DNA of 50,457 nt from Anaerolineae bacterium (GTDB lineage: Bacteria > Chloroflexota > Anaerolineae > UBA4142 > SHND01): positions 1 through 50,457 of the forward strand of contig JADZCJ010000009.1 in assembly GCA_020851635.1 (NCBI GenBank), given 5' to 3'. Of this stretch, positions 25,381-35,048 are shown piece after piece. How positions within the stretch are numbered: position 1 is the stretch's first letter; each line of letters starts with the position of its first letter. The notes under the pieces are model-generated. The model was given only the letters and a program-made list of their open reading frames with translations. It was not told the origin of the DNA and made no database searches. The translations under genes were made by a program, and so were the position numbers.

Positions 25381-26355
25381 TCAGGGAGTCGGGCTGACCG
25401 CAGGCGCGGTCGGTTGACCCGGCAGTTCGAGCGGAATGGCATCGGCGGGCGCCTCGATGGGGGCGACATCGCCGAAATTAGAGATCCGCATGAGAATTTC
25501 GAACGCGCCTTTTTGGTCGGCGTTTTCGGGCTCGTGTCCCTCGATCAGCATTTTGACCTGATGCAGATAGCCGTCGGGACAAACCCAGAACTTGAATTCG
25601 GCGTTATCAATCGAGTCCAGCTCTTCCTGGGACGCGCCGGCTGCGCCGCCGAGTTTACCAAAGGCGCTGACGACTGCCGCCTTGTCACCCGCAAAAACCT
25701 CGCACATCTGACCGTCGAGGGGTTCAATGCCGACGGACTTGAACTCTTGGGGGTTGATGCCCGCTTGGTTGAACGAATCGAGGAACGAGCCGGGGGTGAG
25801 CGGCGGCTGTGCCACGCTGGCTGCCTGCGGCGGCGCAACATACCATTTTTCTTCAAGGGCGCCGAGAAGCGGGACAGGACCTTTGAGATATGCCTTGCCG
25901 CCCGCGCTGATGACTTCGAACTTTTTGTCCGGTTCGATGCCGAGAAAAGCGGTCATGAGACCTTGCAGGACAAAGTGGGCGTCCTTGCCGTTCACCTGAC
26001 CCTGCATGACGACGAGCGTAATGGGTTCGTCCTGTGCGCCCGAGGCGGGAGTTGATCCGACGGCTGCCGCAAAGTTGCCCTTGCCCGTGATGGAAAGGTC
26101 AACCTTGTACGCGCTCGCCGCTTTGACCGCGCCCAGGGCGTCGGCAAGAGTGCCGCCGCTCGCGGTCCCTGATGAGGCGGAGGCGGTGGTTGGTTGTGGC
26201 GCGGGTGTGGGCGGCAGAGCTGTGGGGACGGCAGTCGGGAGAGCCGTCGGCGGTGCGGCAGTCGGAGTGGGTGTAGGGTCGCCCCCACATCCAATCAACA
26301 AGCCGCTGATGATTCCGATCAATAACAAGCCAAACAGATTTCGTTTGATGGTCAT
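25381..26355 (-). CDS. Predicted lipoprotein, LppX/LprAFG-like
   Basis: A 324-residue secreted protein with a lipoprotein signal peptide ending in LLIGC (Cys23), then a Pro/Thr/Ala-rich linker and a beta-rich domain. The layout, with tests of a hydrophobic-pocket type fold (ADALGAVKAASAYKVDLS, MCEVFAGDKAAVVSAF), resembles mycobacterial LppX/LprG-type lipid-carrier lipoproteins; the assignment is structural guesswork at low identity. Strong GGAGGAGAG ribosome-binding site, with promoter at 26397-26424. Divergent from the S1-domain gene. Confidence 0.7.
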   Translation of the reverse strand: MTIKRNLFGLLLIGIISGLLIGCGGDPTPTPTAAPPTALPTAVPTALPPTPAPQPTTASASSGTASGGTLADALGAVKAASAYKVDLSITGKGNFAAAVGSTPASGAQDEPITLVVMQGQVNGKDAHFVLQGLMTAFLGIEPDKKFEVISAGGKAYLKGPVPLLGALEEKWYVAPPQAASVAQPPLTPGSFLDSFNQAGINPQEFKSVGIEPLDGQMCEVFAGDKAAVVSAFGKLGGAAGASQEELDSIDNAEFKFWVCPDGYLHQVKMLIEGHEPENADQKGAFEILMRISNFGDVAPIEAPADAIPLELPGQPTAPAVSPTP

Positions 26356-26396
26356 TCTCTCCTCCGGAAAAGTGGAAAGGCAATTTCAGTCGGCGC

Positions 26397-26424
26397 ATTT
26401 TAGCAGACGCGTTCCGATTTACAA
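26397..26424 (-). promoter_or_regulatory. Promoter for the lipoprotein gene
   Basis: TTGTAA (26424-26419), 16-bp spacer, TAAAAT (26402-26397), leftward. Confidence 0.6.
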
Positions 26425-26470
26425 ACAAATGAGTTGTGCGTTTGTTTGTAGCATGTTTCACGAATTTGGC

Positions 26471-26500
26471 TTGACAAGGAAAAAAGGATTCGACTATAAT
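26471..26500 (+). promoter_or_regulatory. Promoter for the S1-domain gene
   Basis: Perfect TTGACA (26471-26476), 18-bp spacer, perfect TATAAT (26495-26500). The start near 26507 gives a leader of about 42 bases. Confidence 0.82.
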
Positions 26501-26548
26501 CTCCGCAAGTCTTTTGCTGGCTGTTGTTTGCTTACTACGAGGTATGTG

Positions 26549-27601
26549 ATGATTCCAGAACTTTATGAATATGGGGATGAGTCGCAGGCGCCGCCGCCGC
26601 CGCTCAAGATAGACCCGCTGGATGAGACCCTCGAGAGCGCAATCAAGCGCACGGAATCGCTTCCGCCCCCCGAAGCGGCAAGTTTTACGCACCAAGCCAC
26701 GCCCGAACCCCCCCCCGCACCACAACTCTCCGGTTGGGATACTGCACATGCCAGTTATGCCGATGGTCTGACGCTAGAGTTGAATGTAGTCGGTTATAAT
26801 CGCGGCGGGCTGTTGGTTGACCTGGGCGATGTGCGCGGTTTTGTGCCTGCCTCGCAGCTGGTTTCGTTTCCGCGACGCAACACCGAAGAAGAACGCATGG
26901 CGGAAATGGCGCATTACGTCGGCAAAAAACTGCGGCTCAAGGTGATAGAGCTCGACCGCGCGCACAACCGGCTGATTTTGTCGGAACGAATCGCCAAAAT
27001 GCCCGTATCGCGCAGCGAACAGTTGTTGAATTCGATACAGCCCGGACAGTCGCTCAAAGGGACCATCCGCAACGTGACCGATTTTGGCGCATTTGTGGAC
27101 CTGGGCGGGGTGGAGGGGCTGATTCATGTTTCAGAAATGTCGTGGCAGCGCGTCAATCACCCACGCGATATTTGCACCGCCGGGGCGCCGGTCAATGTGT
27201 ATGTGATTGATGTGAATCGCGAGCAGCGGCGGATCGGGCTTTCGCTGAAACGGCTCGCTCCCGACCCCTGGGCGCTGGCGGTCCAACATTATAAACCCGG
27301 GGATATCATTACGGCGGTTATCACCAATGTAGTCTCGTTTGGCGCGTTTGCGCGCCTGCCCGAAGGTATCGAGGGCTTGATCCACACTTCGGAGCTTGCC
27401 GAGGGCAATTTTCTGCATCCCCACGATGTGGTGCGCGAAGGGGACACGGTGCGGGTGCGCGTGATAAATATTGACCCGGCGCGTCAGCGGATCGGCTTGA
27501 CGCTGCGCCTGACGGACTCGTCGCGTATGCCTTTGTCCGCGCCGCTGGCAGGACCGCCCGAAAACGACGATGGCTACTGGAACAGTCTGGCTGCCGGCTG
27601 A
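26549..27601 (+). CDS. S1 RNA-binding domain protein (ribosomal protein S1-like)
   Basis: A 350-residue protein with an acidic, Pro-rich N-terminal segment followed by three S1 domains. The clearest repeats are GTIRNVTDFGAFVDLGGVEG with GLIHVSEMSW, and AVITNVVSFGAFARLPEGIEG with GLIHTSELAE; the first (NRGGLLVDLGDVRGFVPASQ) is more diverged. It should bind mRNA on the 30S subunit as bacterial S1 does, though it is shorter than six-domain S1. The ATG at 26549 has a GAGG upstream and lies after a strong promoter; frame extension to 26006 is antisense to the lipoprotein and is rejected. Confidence 0.88.
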   Translation: MIPELYEYGDESQAPPPPLKIDPLDETLESAIKRTESLPPPEAASFTHQATPEPPPAPQLSGWDTAHASYADGLTLELNVVGYNRGGLLVDLGDVRGFVPASQLVSFPRRNTEEERMAEMAHYVGKKLRLKVIELDRAHNRLILSERIAKMPVSRSEQLLNSIQPGQSLKGTIRNVTDFGAFVDLGGVEGLIHVSEMSWQRVNHPRDICTAGAPVNVYVIDVNREQRRIGLSLKRLAPDPWALAVQHYKPGDIITAVITNVVSFGAFARLPEGIEGLIHTSELAEGNFLHPHDVVREGDTVRVRVINIDPARQRIGLTLRLTDSSRMPLSAPLAGPPENDDGYWNSLAAG

Positions 27602-27704
27602 CGCATATTTCTCTTTGGACGGATTTGCTGTAAGATAGCAGAGGATTGATTCAATTTCATTTGTATTGATTGGCGCATCGTCTCCCACTACGGTGCGTAT
27701 GAGG

Positions 27705-27710
27705 TAGAAT
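27705..27710 (+). promoter_or_regulatory. Possible near-leaderless -10 box for ftsK
   Basis: TAGAAT ends 11 bases before the ftsK ATG at 27722. No good -35 and no Shine-Dalgarno at normal distance are visible, so a very short leader is plausible. Confidence 0.4.
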
Positions 27711-27721
27711 TTAACCATTAA

Positions 27722-30214
27722 ATGCCGCGTCGTTCAAACACGCCTTCTCCCGAGCCAGTCGCGCCCGCGCGCCCATCGCGACGCGCTGCCCCTCAAACAC
27801 ACGACGAGCCAGATTCCCGTTTTCGCATCATCCTGAGCAAACACCGCCAGCGTGAGATTGTCGCGCTGGCTCTGATCGCGGCAGGCATACTCACGCTGTT
27901 GAGCTTGTTTGGCGTCACCGGGTCGGTCACCGCGCTCTGGGCAACGCTGCTCACCAAATTTGCCGGCTGGGGTGCGTATGCGCTGGGCGGCGCGCTGGTG
28001 ATGGCGGGGATCGCGCTGCTGCGCCGACAGGAAAACGTCTATGGCGAATTTGAGGTTTCCTGGTCGCGCATCGTGGGTCTGGAACTCGTATTTGTTGCCG
28101 GATGTGGATTGTTGTCGTTGGCTTTTGCGGCGGATAATCGTGACGCGCTGCGGCTCGCCGACGCCGGAGAAGCGGGGGGGTATCTGGGGCTCGCGGTCTA
28201 TTCGCTCCTCACCCGCGCGTTCAGCAACGTGGTCAATCCCGATCTTGCTGTGATCCTTGCGTCGGTCTTGCTCATTGTCGTCATGATCGCGACGCTGCGG
28301 TTTGCGTTCAATCTCGGCTGGCTCGGTTCGTTCCTGACTCGCGCGCTAGAGAGTCTGCGCCCCGCGCAATCTCCTGCGCCAGCCGCCGCGGGCGTCGCGC
28401 GGTATGCGCCGACGCCGCGCCCTTCTGCAACGACAATGCCGCCGCGTCCTTCTGCGACGAGTCCCCCCGCGCCGCGTCCCGCATCGTCGCCCGCGCAGGC
28501 GCTGCCCTCATCTGACTCGCTGGTGCAGCTGCCGCTTCCTAAAAAGAGCGACCCCGAAATCTCGGACAAACCGGAGAGCGGTAAGGAAATTGATCCCGCC
28601 ATCACCAAAGCCATTGGTCCGCGCGGCGCGCTGGCTGCCTTGTTTGGACAACAGGGCGCCAAAGACAAAACGAGACCGCAAGCCAAAGCACCCCCCCCGC
28701 CGCCAGAACATGATCCCTTGCTCGCCGTCAAGCGGGAGGCGGCTGCGAAACGCACGGGGCACACACCTTCGCTGGATCTTTTGGAGATTTCGTCGGAAGC
28801 GGCTTTTGCTCAAGCGACGGCGGCGCAGAAAGCAAAAATAATCGAAGAAACGCTTTCGCATTTTGGCATTCCCGCCAAAGTGATTGACACAAAGGCGGGT
28901 CCGACGATTACGCAGTTTGCCGTCGAGCCGGGTTTTATCGAGCGCAAGGGGCTGGACGGGTCCATGCTGCGGCGCAAGGTGCCCGTCAACCGCATCCTGG
29001 CATTGTCCAACGATCTTGCGCTCGCGCTTGCTGCCTCGCCCATTCGCATCGAAGCGCCCGTGCCCGGACGCAATTACGTCGGCATCGAAGTGCCGAACGA
29101 AACGATTGCGATGGTCAGTCTGCGCGGCGTCATGGAGACCGAGCCCTATAAAAAGCTCAGTCTCAAAGGGGTCTTGCCCTTTGCGCTGGGGCGTGACGTG
29201 TCGGGCGCTCCGGCGGCGGCAGACCTGGCGGGGATGCCCCATCTTTTGATTGCGGGCGCGACCGGTTCGGGCAAATCGGTTGCGATCAATGCGATCATCG
29301 CGTGCCTGCTCTTTGCCCACTCGCCCGACGAGCTGCGTCTGGTCATGGTGGACCCCAAACGCGTCGAACTCGTAAACTATAATGGGATTCCCCATCTGCT
29401 CGGCGATGTGATTACCGATGTGTCGAACGTGGTGCCCGCCCTGCGTTGGGCGACGGGGCTGATGGACGCGCGGTTCCAGGTCTTTTCCAAGGCGCGCACG
29501 CGCAATATCGAAGCATACAATCAAAAGATGGATAAAGAGGGCGGCGACAAAATGTCGTATGTCGTCTATATCATTGACGAGCTCGCCGACTTGATGCTCG
29601 CCGCGCCGGACGAAATAGAGAAATTGATTACACGGCTGGCGCAGATGGCGCGGGCGACAGGCATCCACCTGATTCTGGCGACTCAGCGGCCCTCGGTAGA
29701 CGTGGTCACGGGGTTGATCAAGGCGAACTTTCCCGCGCGCATTTCCTTTGCCGTGACCAGTTCGGTGGACTCGCGCGTGGTGCTGGACTCGCCGGGCGCA
29801 GAAAAGTTGCTCGGTCGCGGCGACATGCTCTATATGGCGCCCGATTCGTCCAAACTGTCACGTTTGCAGGGCTGTTTTGTTTCGGATGAAGAGCTCTCGC
29901 GATTGTCCAACCACTGGCGCGGGCTGCAAGAAGAATTTGATTTTGTCGCCAAAGCGCCCTGGGACACGAGCAAACATCGCGGCGGTCAAGAAAAGGAAAA
30001 AGCGGGCGATGCGTTGACCGATGAGGCGATAGAGATCATTCGCACGACCAACCAGGCGTCCATTTCGCTGTTACAGCGAAAACTGGGCATCGGCTATCCT
30101 CGCGCCGCGCGGTTGATGGACCAGCTGGAAGAAATGGGCGTCGTGGGACCGGACGAGGGCAACGGCAAGCCGCGGGCGATTCTACCGGAAGAAAAACCAA
30201 AGAAAAAGAAATAA
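27722..30214 (+). CDS. ftsK: DNA translocase FtsK/SpoIIIE family
   Basis: A septal ATPase that pumps DNA during chromosome segregation and dimer resolution. The 830-residue protein has four or so membrane helices between residues 45 and 215, a Pro/Ala/Ser-rich linker to about 330, an FtsK alpha domain, Walker A GATGSGKS near residue 513, Walker B VYIIDELADLM near 615, and a C-terminal gamma winged helix (ISLLQRKLGIGYPRAARLMDQL) that reads KOPS-type sites. The linker is shorter than in E. coli. XerC/D partners would be expected elsewhere; the recombinase at 6127-7026 is a candidate. C8 run at 28691-28698. Confidence 0.95.
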   Translation: MPRRSNTPSPEPVAPARPSRRAAPQTHDEPDSRFRIILSKHRQREIVALALIAAGILTLLSLFGVTGSVTALWATLLTKFAGWGAYALGGALVMAGIALLRRQENVYGEFEVSWSRIVGLELVFVAGCGLLSLAFAADNRDALRLADAGEAGGYLGLAVYSLLTRAFSNVVNPDLAVILASVLLIVVMIATLRFAFNLGWLGSFLTRALESLRPAQSPAPAAAGVARYAPTPRPSATTMPPRPSATSPPAPRPASSPAQALPSSDSLVQLPLPKKSDPEISDKPESGKEIDPAITKAIGPRGALAALFGQQGAKDKTRPQAKAPPPPPEHDPLLAVKREAAAKRTGHTPSLDLLEISSEAAFAQATAAQKAKIIEETLSHFGIPAKVIDTKAGPTITQFAVEPGFIERKGLDGSMLRRKVPVNRILALSNDLALALAASPIRIEAPVPGRNYVGIEVPNETIAMVSLRGVMETEPYKKLSLKGVLPFALGRDVSGAPAAADLAGMPHLLIAGATGSGKSVAINAIIACLLFAHSPDELRLVMVDPKRVELVNYNGIPHLLGDVITDVSNVVPALRWATGLMDARFQVFSKARTRNIEAYNQKMDKEGGDKMSYVVYIIDELADLMLAAPDEIEKLITRLAQMARATGIHLILATQRPSVDVVTGLIKANFPARISFAVTSSVDSRVVLDSPGAEKLLGRGDMLYMAPDSSKLSRLQGCFVSDEELSRLSNHWRGLQEEFDFVAKAPWDTSKHRGGQEKEKAGDALTDEAIEIIRTTNQASISLLQRKLGIGYPRAARLMDQLEEMGVVGPDEGNGKPRAILPEEKPKKKK

Positions 30215-30348
30215 CGGCGGGCCCGAGTCTCCCGCCCGTCCGCCGCGCATTTTGAAAATACGCCAAAATCGAGTATTGTTTATAGAGCTATTTTTCATCG
30301 GAAACAGCCGAATCGCGACAGCGGTTCGTGATTCAAGCCAGGAGCTTT

Positions 30349-30606
30349 ATGCCAAGACCCAAACGACCCGTCAAGACCAAAGAAGAAAAGCAAAAAGACA
30401 CTATCGAAGTCGAAGGGACCATTACCGAAGCGCTGCCCAACGCGATGTTTCGAGTCAAGTTGGACACGGGTCATGAGGTGCTGGCGCACATTTCGGGCAA
30501 GATGCGGATGTACTATATTCGGATTTTGCTGGGCGACCGCGTGCGCGTCGAGCTCTCGCCGTACGATTTGACGCGCGGTCGGATCACCTACCGGTTCCGC
30601 ACATAG
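30349..30606 (+). CDS. infA: Translation initiation factor IF-1
   Basis: An 85-residue OB-fold protein that occupies the ribosomal A site during initiation. The core [37 protein letters not shown] and [12 protein letters not shown] is nearly invariant IF-1. A basic N-terminal extension of about 13 residues ([15 protein letters not shown]) precedes it and is longer than in most IF-1. The ATG at 30349 follows AGGAG. It lies between ftsK and a MEMO1-family gene rather than in a ribosomal-protein operon. Confidence 0.95.
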   Translation: MPRPKRPVKTKEEKQKDTIEVEGTITEALPNAMFRVKLDTGHEVLAHISGKMRMYYIRILLGDRVRVELSPYDLTRGRITYRFRT

Positions 30607-30635
30607 ACGGCTGGTCCGGTACCCGTAAAGTTTTC

Positions 30636-31484
30636 ATGTCTATCAAGCGCGCTGCTATCTGCGCCGACGATCGCTGGTATCCCCGCGACGCGGCGCAGTT
30701 GCGTTTTCTGCTGGACTCGTTTTTTGCCAATGTGCCGGGCGCGCCGTCGCCGGGAGAGTTGGTGGGACTGGTCGAGCCACATGCAGGTTATCAGTTTTCG
30801 GGACAGACGGCGGCGTATGGGTATAACGCGCTGCGCAAGGGCGATTTCGGACGGGTGGTGGTGCTGGGACCGAGTCATTTTCAGGACCTCGGCGCGCAGG
30901 CAATGACGCGGGCGGATTTGTACGAATCGCCGCTCGGCGATGTGCCGGTGGATAATGCGCTGGTGACCAAGCTGGGCGCGCTCGTGCCGATCAATTTCGT
31001 GCCGCTGGACCGCGAACATTCGCTCGAAATGCAGTTGCCCTTTTTGCAGCGCCAGCTAAAGAAATTCACACTGCTGCCGCTGATGATGTCGCACCCGTTC
31101 TATTATTATGGGCTGCGAGTCCGCAACGAATGTGAAACGCTGAGCCATGCGCTTGCGCCGTTGATGGGCGACGATACACTGCTGGTGGCGAGTTCCGATC
31201 TGTCGCATCTGCACAGTTATAACGCTGTCACGTATTTTGATCAGGGATTCGAAAACTTGATGCTGGAATTTAACGTCGGCGCGTTGATTGACTATATGAT
31301 CAACGAGGGCGAGCCGCGCGCGTGCGGCGACATGGCGATTGTGACGATGCTCATGACCGCGCGATTGCGCGGGGCAAACACGGTCCGCGTGCTCTATCGC
31401 ACCAATTCCGGCGACGTGACGGGGGACAGGGAGGAAGGCAAGTATACGGTGGGGTATATGGCGGCGGGGGTGTACAAGGTGTAG
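30636..31484 (+). CDS. MEMO1 / AmmeMemoRadiSam system protein B family
   Basis: A 282-residue protein of the MEMO family, related by fold to class III non-heme iron dioxygenases. The conserved segments EPHAGYQFSG, VVLGPSHF, LDREHSLEMQLPFLQ and SSDLSH hold the presumed metal-ligand His and Asp residues. In bacteria and archaea it is often next to AMMECR1 and radical-SAM genes; neither is adjacent here, so a complete AmmeMemoRadiSam set is not shown. It follows infA by 29 bases and probably shares its transcript. A terminator lies right after it. Confidence 0.88.
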   Translation: MSIKRAAICADDRWYPRDAAQLRFLLDSFFANVPGAPSPGELVGLVEPHAGYQFSGQTAAYGYNALRKGDFGRVVVLGPSHFQDLGAQAMTRADLYESPLGDVPVDNALVTKLGALVPINFVPLDREHSLEMQLPFLQRQLKKFTLLPLMMSHPFYYYGLRVRNECETLSHALAPLMGDDTLLVASSDLSHLHSYNAVTYFDQGFENLMLEFNVGALIDYMINEGEPRACGDMAIVTMLMTARLRGANTVRVLYRTNSGDVTGDREEGKYTVGYMAAGVYKV

Positions 31485-31506
31485 AGTTTGTGCCCGGAGA
31501 AAAATC

Positions 31507-31543
31507 AAGTGGGGATGGTTTCAACCGTCCCCACTTTTATTTT
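31507..31543 (+). terminator. Terminator after the MEMO1-family gene
   Basis: AAGTGGGGA (31507-31515) pairs with TCCCCACTT (31528-31536), enclosing GGTT/AACC, followed by a T-rich run. It lies between convergent genes. Confidence 0.85.
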
Positions 31544-31963
31544 TTATACCAGTCTCGCTTCGGCTTTGATTTCGGGTCCACCTGACAGGGCTTTGGAGAC
31601 GGGACATTCCTTTTTGGCGCGATCAACATGTTGTTGAAAAGTCGCGGCGTCAACTCCCGGCACCTCTGCTTCGGTGTGGAGCGTGATCGAGGTGATCGTC
31701 GGTCCGTCGCCGAGCGCGACCTGAGCGGTGGTGCGGATCTGTTTGGGGATGAAACCGCTATTGGACAGAATTGCGGCGAGATACATCGAGTAGCAGCCCG
31801 CGTGGGCGGCGCCCAACAATTCTTCGGGATTTGTGCCCTCGCCCTCTTCGAACCGAGAGGCGCGTGTAAAATTGCCTGTGAACCAGTCTTTGCCGACGGT
31901 CATGGTGCCGGCGCCGTCTTTAAGGTTTCCGTTCCACACAGCAGTTGAATTTCGAACAGGCAT
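31544..31963 (-). CDS. OsmC-family peroxiredoxin
   Basis: A 139-residue thiol-dependent hydroperoxide reductase of the OsmC/Ohr fold that detoxifies organic hydroperoxides. The two catalytic Cys are visible in HAGCYSMYLA and ECPVSKALSG, and EGTNPEELLGAAHAG is the OsmC-type signature. The length suits OsmC (YhfA is similar). An AAGGAG ribosome-binding site and a TTGACA/TATATT promoter precede it, divergent from priA. Confidence 0.93.
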   Translation of the reverse strand: MPVRNSTAVWNGNLKDGAGTMTVGKDWFTGNFTRASRFEEGEGTNPEELLGAAHAGCYSMYLAAILSNSGFIPKQIRTTAQVALGDGPTITSITLHTEAEVPGVDAATFQQHVDRAKKECPVSKALSGGPEIKAEARLV

Positions 31964-32008
31964 TGCGTTAAACTCCTTGAAAATTATATGCTGTATCCAG
32001 CAGAAAGA

Positions 32009-32037
32009 AATATAGGGATGAATCGGGAGTGTGTCAA
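32009..32037 (-). promoter_or_regulatory. Promoter for osmC
   Basis: Perfect TTGACA (32037-32032), 17-bp spacer, TATATT (32014-32009), leftward. Confidence 0.78.
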
Positions 32038-32073
32038 TTCTGGCGGCGGAAAAAGTATTCGCACTCTATGCGT

Positions 32074-32079
32074 TATAAT
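32074..32079 (+). promoter_or_regulatory. -10 box for priA
   Basis: TATAAT 17 bases before the ATG at 32097, giving a leader of about ten bases or fewer; no strong -35. It is divergent from the osmC promoter about 40 bp away. Confidence 0.5.
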
Positions 32080-32096
32080 GTTTGTCTAGGTATCTC

Positions 32097-35018
32097 ATGA
32101 AATTTGCCAATGTGGTTGTGCATGTTCCCTTGCAACACGCGCCCGCGTTTGCCGCGCCCGACGACCCTGACAGCGCGCCCCTGCCGCGGGCGTGGCTGGA
32201 CCGCAGTTTCACATACGAGATTCCCGAAGATTTGCGCGACCTGATTCGCGTGGGTCAGTTGGTGTGGGCGCCGTTTGGCGCGCGCCGTTTGCAGGGCATT
32301 GTGGTGGAACTGACCGAAACGACAGAAATTGAAAAAACGCGCCCTCTGGAAACGATTGTCCAGCCCGAACCTCTGGTTACGCTGCAGCAGATTGAACTCG
32401 CGCAGCGCATTTCCAACAAATATCTCACTCCATTGTCCGACTGTATCTGGCTGTTTTTGCCGCCCGGAATCGAGGACAAGGTCGAAACGTTTATCGAGCT
32501 GGTCCCCGACGCCGTCACGGGGGGGCTGACGGAAAAGCAGAGCGCGCTGGTGGAGCGAATCCGCGACGCCAAGTCATTCAAGACCACGCAGCTGGCAGTT
32601 TCACAACGCGGGATGGTGGAAACGCTGGTCCGTAAGGGGGTTCTGGTCAAACGCGCGTCCGTGCGGCCCGCGCGCGCCAGACCGCGACATGTGGATTCGG
32701 TCAAGTTGACCGTCCCACCCGACGCCGCGCGAGCGCGCATCGCCGCGCTTGACCGGCGCGCGGCGGTGATTCGCGCGCTGGATGCGGCTGGCGGTTCGCT
32801 CACGGACGCGGAATTGGCGGAACAAACGCGCGTGACCGAGGGCACCCTGCGCCGTCTCGAACGCGACAAGATCATTGAACGCGTCAGACCGCTGACCCAG
32901 TATCAGCTTTCGGAAAAATATAAAGAGGAATTGCCAGAGCTGCCGGTGGCACAGGCGCGGGTATCTGTCTATTTGCGCGAACATGGCGGGCGTGCGACCC
33001 CGCAAGAGCTAGAGAACGCGCTCGAGATTTCCGCGCTGACACTCAAGAGTTTGCGCAAAGGCGGCTGGGTTTTCAAGCTGCAAGCTCCCCAGCGTTTTGT
33101 GCTTGCCGAGCGGCAAAAGGTTCCCCCACTCTCGCCGAGCCACGAGCGACTGCTGCGAATTGTGGAATTGCTCGCGCAAGAGAAAAATCCGATGTGGGTG
33201 AGCGCGCTGTATGCGGCGGCGGATGCCAAACGCGCTGACCTGCAAAAGCTGGAGCAGCTGGGGCTGGTGGAACTCGGCTCGACTGAAATTGTGCGCGACC
33301 CGCTGGCAGGGCGCACGTTTATCCCCGTTCCCGCGCCGACACTCACGTCCGAACAGCAAGCCGCGTGGCGCGAAATCGAGCGCGCATTGATGGCGGGAGG
33401 AGACGCGGACACGCGCGCGTTTCTCTTGCACGGCGTCACCGGCTCGGGCAAAACGGAGATTTATCTGGATGCGATTGACCGCACGCTCGCGCAAGGCAAA
33501 CAGGCGATCGCGCTGGTGCCGGAAATCTCGCTGACACCGCAGACGATTCGACGGTTTGGCGCGCGGTTTGGCGAACGCATCGGGGTCATTCATTCGCGGC
33601 TGAGCGAGGGCGAACGATATGACACCTGGCGGCGTGTGCGCGACGGCAAAATTGATGTGGTGATTGGCGCGCGGTCGGCGCTCTTTGCGCCGCTGCCGCG
33701 TTTGGGGTTGGTGGTGATTGACGAAGAGCACGACGCGTCCTACAAGAACGATGTCGAGTTTCCGAACCAGCCGGGTTATCACGCGCGCGATGTGGCGCTG
33801 GAAATGGCGCGGCGGACGGGAGTTTTGTCGCAGACAGAGGGCGTGGTGGTTATCCTGGGGAGCGCGACGCCCGATGTCGAGACGTATGCGCGGGCGCTGC
33901 GCGGCGAAATCAAGTTGTTGACCCTGCCGCAGCGCGTGATCGCGCACGAGAGTGATGATGCGCCGATTCGTTACCAGGACCTGCCCCCGGTCGAAATTGT
34001 GGACTTGCGGCGGGAACTCAGAGAGGGGAATCGTTCGGTCTTGAGCCGCGCACTGCAAACGGCGCTGACCGAGACGCTGGCGCGGGGCGAGCAGGCGATC
34101 TTGTTTTTGAATCGGCGCGGCAGCGCCAGCGCGTATGTGTGTCGTGACTGCGGCGCGGCGGTCAAATGCCCGCGCTGTAACAACCCATATACACTGCACA
34201 CATATGGCGACGAGGTAGCTGCGGAACTGGTATGTCACCACTGCGGCAGGCGGACGAATTTGCCGCGCAAATGCCCCAACTGCGGCAGCACGCGCATACG
34301 GGGCATGGGGCTGGGCACCGAAAAGCTAGAGATGGATGTGCGGGCTGAATTTCCCACCGCGCGCCCGATGCGCTGGGACTATGATGTTACACAAGAAAAG
34401 AACGCGCACGAATTGCTGATGGAAAAATTCATGCGCGGCGAAGCGAACGTGCTGATTGGGACACAGATGATCACCAAGGGGCTTGACCTGCCGCGCGTGA
34501 CGCTGGTTGGGGTGGTCAACGCCGACACCGGACTGCATTTGCCCGATTTCCGCGCAAGCGAGCGAACGTTTCAGCTCTTGACGCAGGTTGCGGGACGGGC
34601 GGGGCGCAGCGCGCGCGTGGGCAAAGCGATTGTGCAAACTTATGCCCCAGAGCATTATGCGGTCCAACTGGCGGCGCGGCACGACTATGATGCTTTTTTT
34701 GAACGGGAGACGCGATTCAGGCGCGAGACCGGATATCCGCCCTATCGTCCGATGATTCGTCTATTGTATGCGAGCGAGAATGCAAAACAAGCGCGCGCGG
34801 CAGCCGAAACGTTTACGGCACAGCTCCGGGACCGGGTCCGCCGCGAAGGGGCACTGGATGTGGAAGTAATCGGAGCTGCGCCCGCGTTCTTTCAACGTCT
34901 GAGGGGACGTTATCGCTGGCACATTCTGCTCAAGGGCAGAGGCGCGCACGACTTGCTCGCCGCCTATCCGCCGCCGCCCAACTGGCGCATTGATGTAGAC
35001 CCGATTGACCTTTTGTGA
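32097..35018 (+). CDS. priA: Primosomal replication protein N' (PriA helicase)
   Basis: A 3'-5' helicase that reloads the replisome at stalled forks. It has an N-terminal 3'-end-binding domain, Walker A GVTGSGKT near residue 445, the DEEHD box near 540, eight cysteines of two zinc sites (CRDCGAAVKCPRCN, CHHCGRRTNLPRKCPNCG) around 683-730, and helicase motifs V-VI. At 973 residues it is about 240 longer than the E. coli protein; the extra part, about 195-430, contains winged-helix-like repeats (SLTDAELAEQTRVTEGTLRRLERDK). The ATG at 32097 is chosen over the TTG at 32082. Confidence 0.95.
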   Translation: MKFANVVVHVPLQHAPAFAAPDDPDSAPLPRAWLDRSFTYEIPEDLRDLIRVGQLVWAPFGARRLQGIVVELTETTEIEKTRPLETIVQPEPLVTLQQIELAQRISNKYLTPLSDCIWLFLPPGIEDKVETFIELVPDAVTGGLTEKQSALVERIRDAKSFKTTQLAVSQRGMVETLVRKGVLVKRASVRPARARPRHVDSVKLTVPPDAARARIAALDRRAAVIRALDAAGGSLTDAELAEQTRVTEGTLRRLERDKIIERVRPLTQYQLSEKYKEELPELPVAQARVSVYLREHGGRATPQELENALEISALTLKSLRKGGWVFKLQAPQRFVLAERQKVPPLSPSHERLLRIVELLAQEKNPMWVSALYAAADAKRADLQKLEQLGLVELGSTEIVRDPLAGRTFIPVPAPTLTSEQQAAWREIERALMAGGDADTRAFLLHGVTGSGKTEIYLDAIDRTLAQGKQAIALVPEISLTPQTIRRFGARFGERIGVIHSRLSEGERYDTWRRVRDGKIDVVIGARSALFAPLPRLGLVVIDEEHDASYKNDVEFPNQPGYHARDVALEMARRTGVLSQTEGVVVILGSATPDVETYARALRGEIKLLTLPQRVIAHESDDAPIRYQDLPPVEIVDLRRELREGNRSVLSRALQTALTETLARGEQAILFLNRRGSASAYVCRDCGAAVKCPRCNNPYTLHTYGDEVAAELVCHHCGRRTNLPRKCPNCGSTRIRGMGLGTEKLEMDVRAEFPTARPMRWDYDVTQEKNAHELLMEKFMRGEANVLIGTQMITKGLDLPRVTLVGVVNADTGLHLPDFRASERTFQLLTQVAGRAGRSARVGKAIVQTYAPEHYAVQLAARHDYDAFFERETRFRRETGYPPYRPMIRLLYASENAKQARAAAETFTAQLRDRVRREGALDVEVIGAAPAFFQRLRGRYRWHILLKGRGAHDLLAAYPPPPNWRIDVDPIDLL

Positions 35019-35048
35019 ATAGACATCGGAGCGTTTAGCTCGATTTTT

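Noticed and set aside
26006-26548. Long N-terminal extension of the S1-domain frame
   Set aside because: It is antisense to the lipoprotein gene and crosses its promoter; the ATG at 26549 with a ribosome-binding site and upstream promoter is a better start.
33009-34241. 410-residue minus-strand frame
   Set aside because: Antisense to priA; composition and lack of domains mark a shadow.
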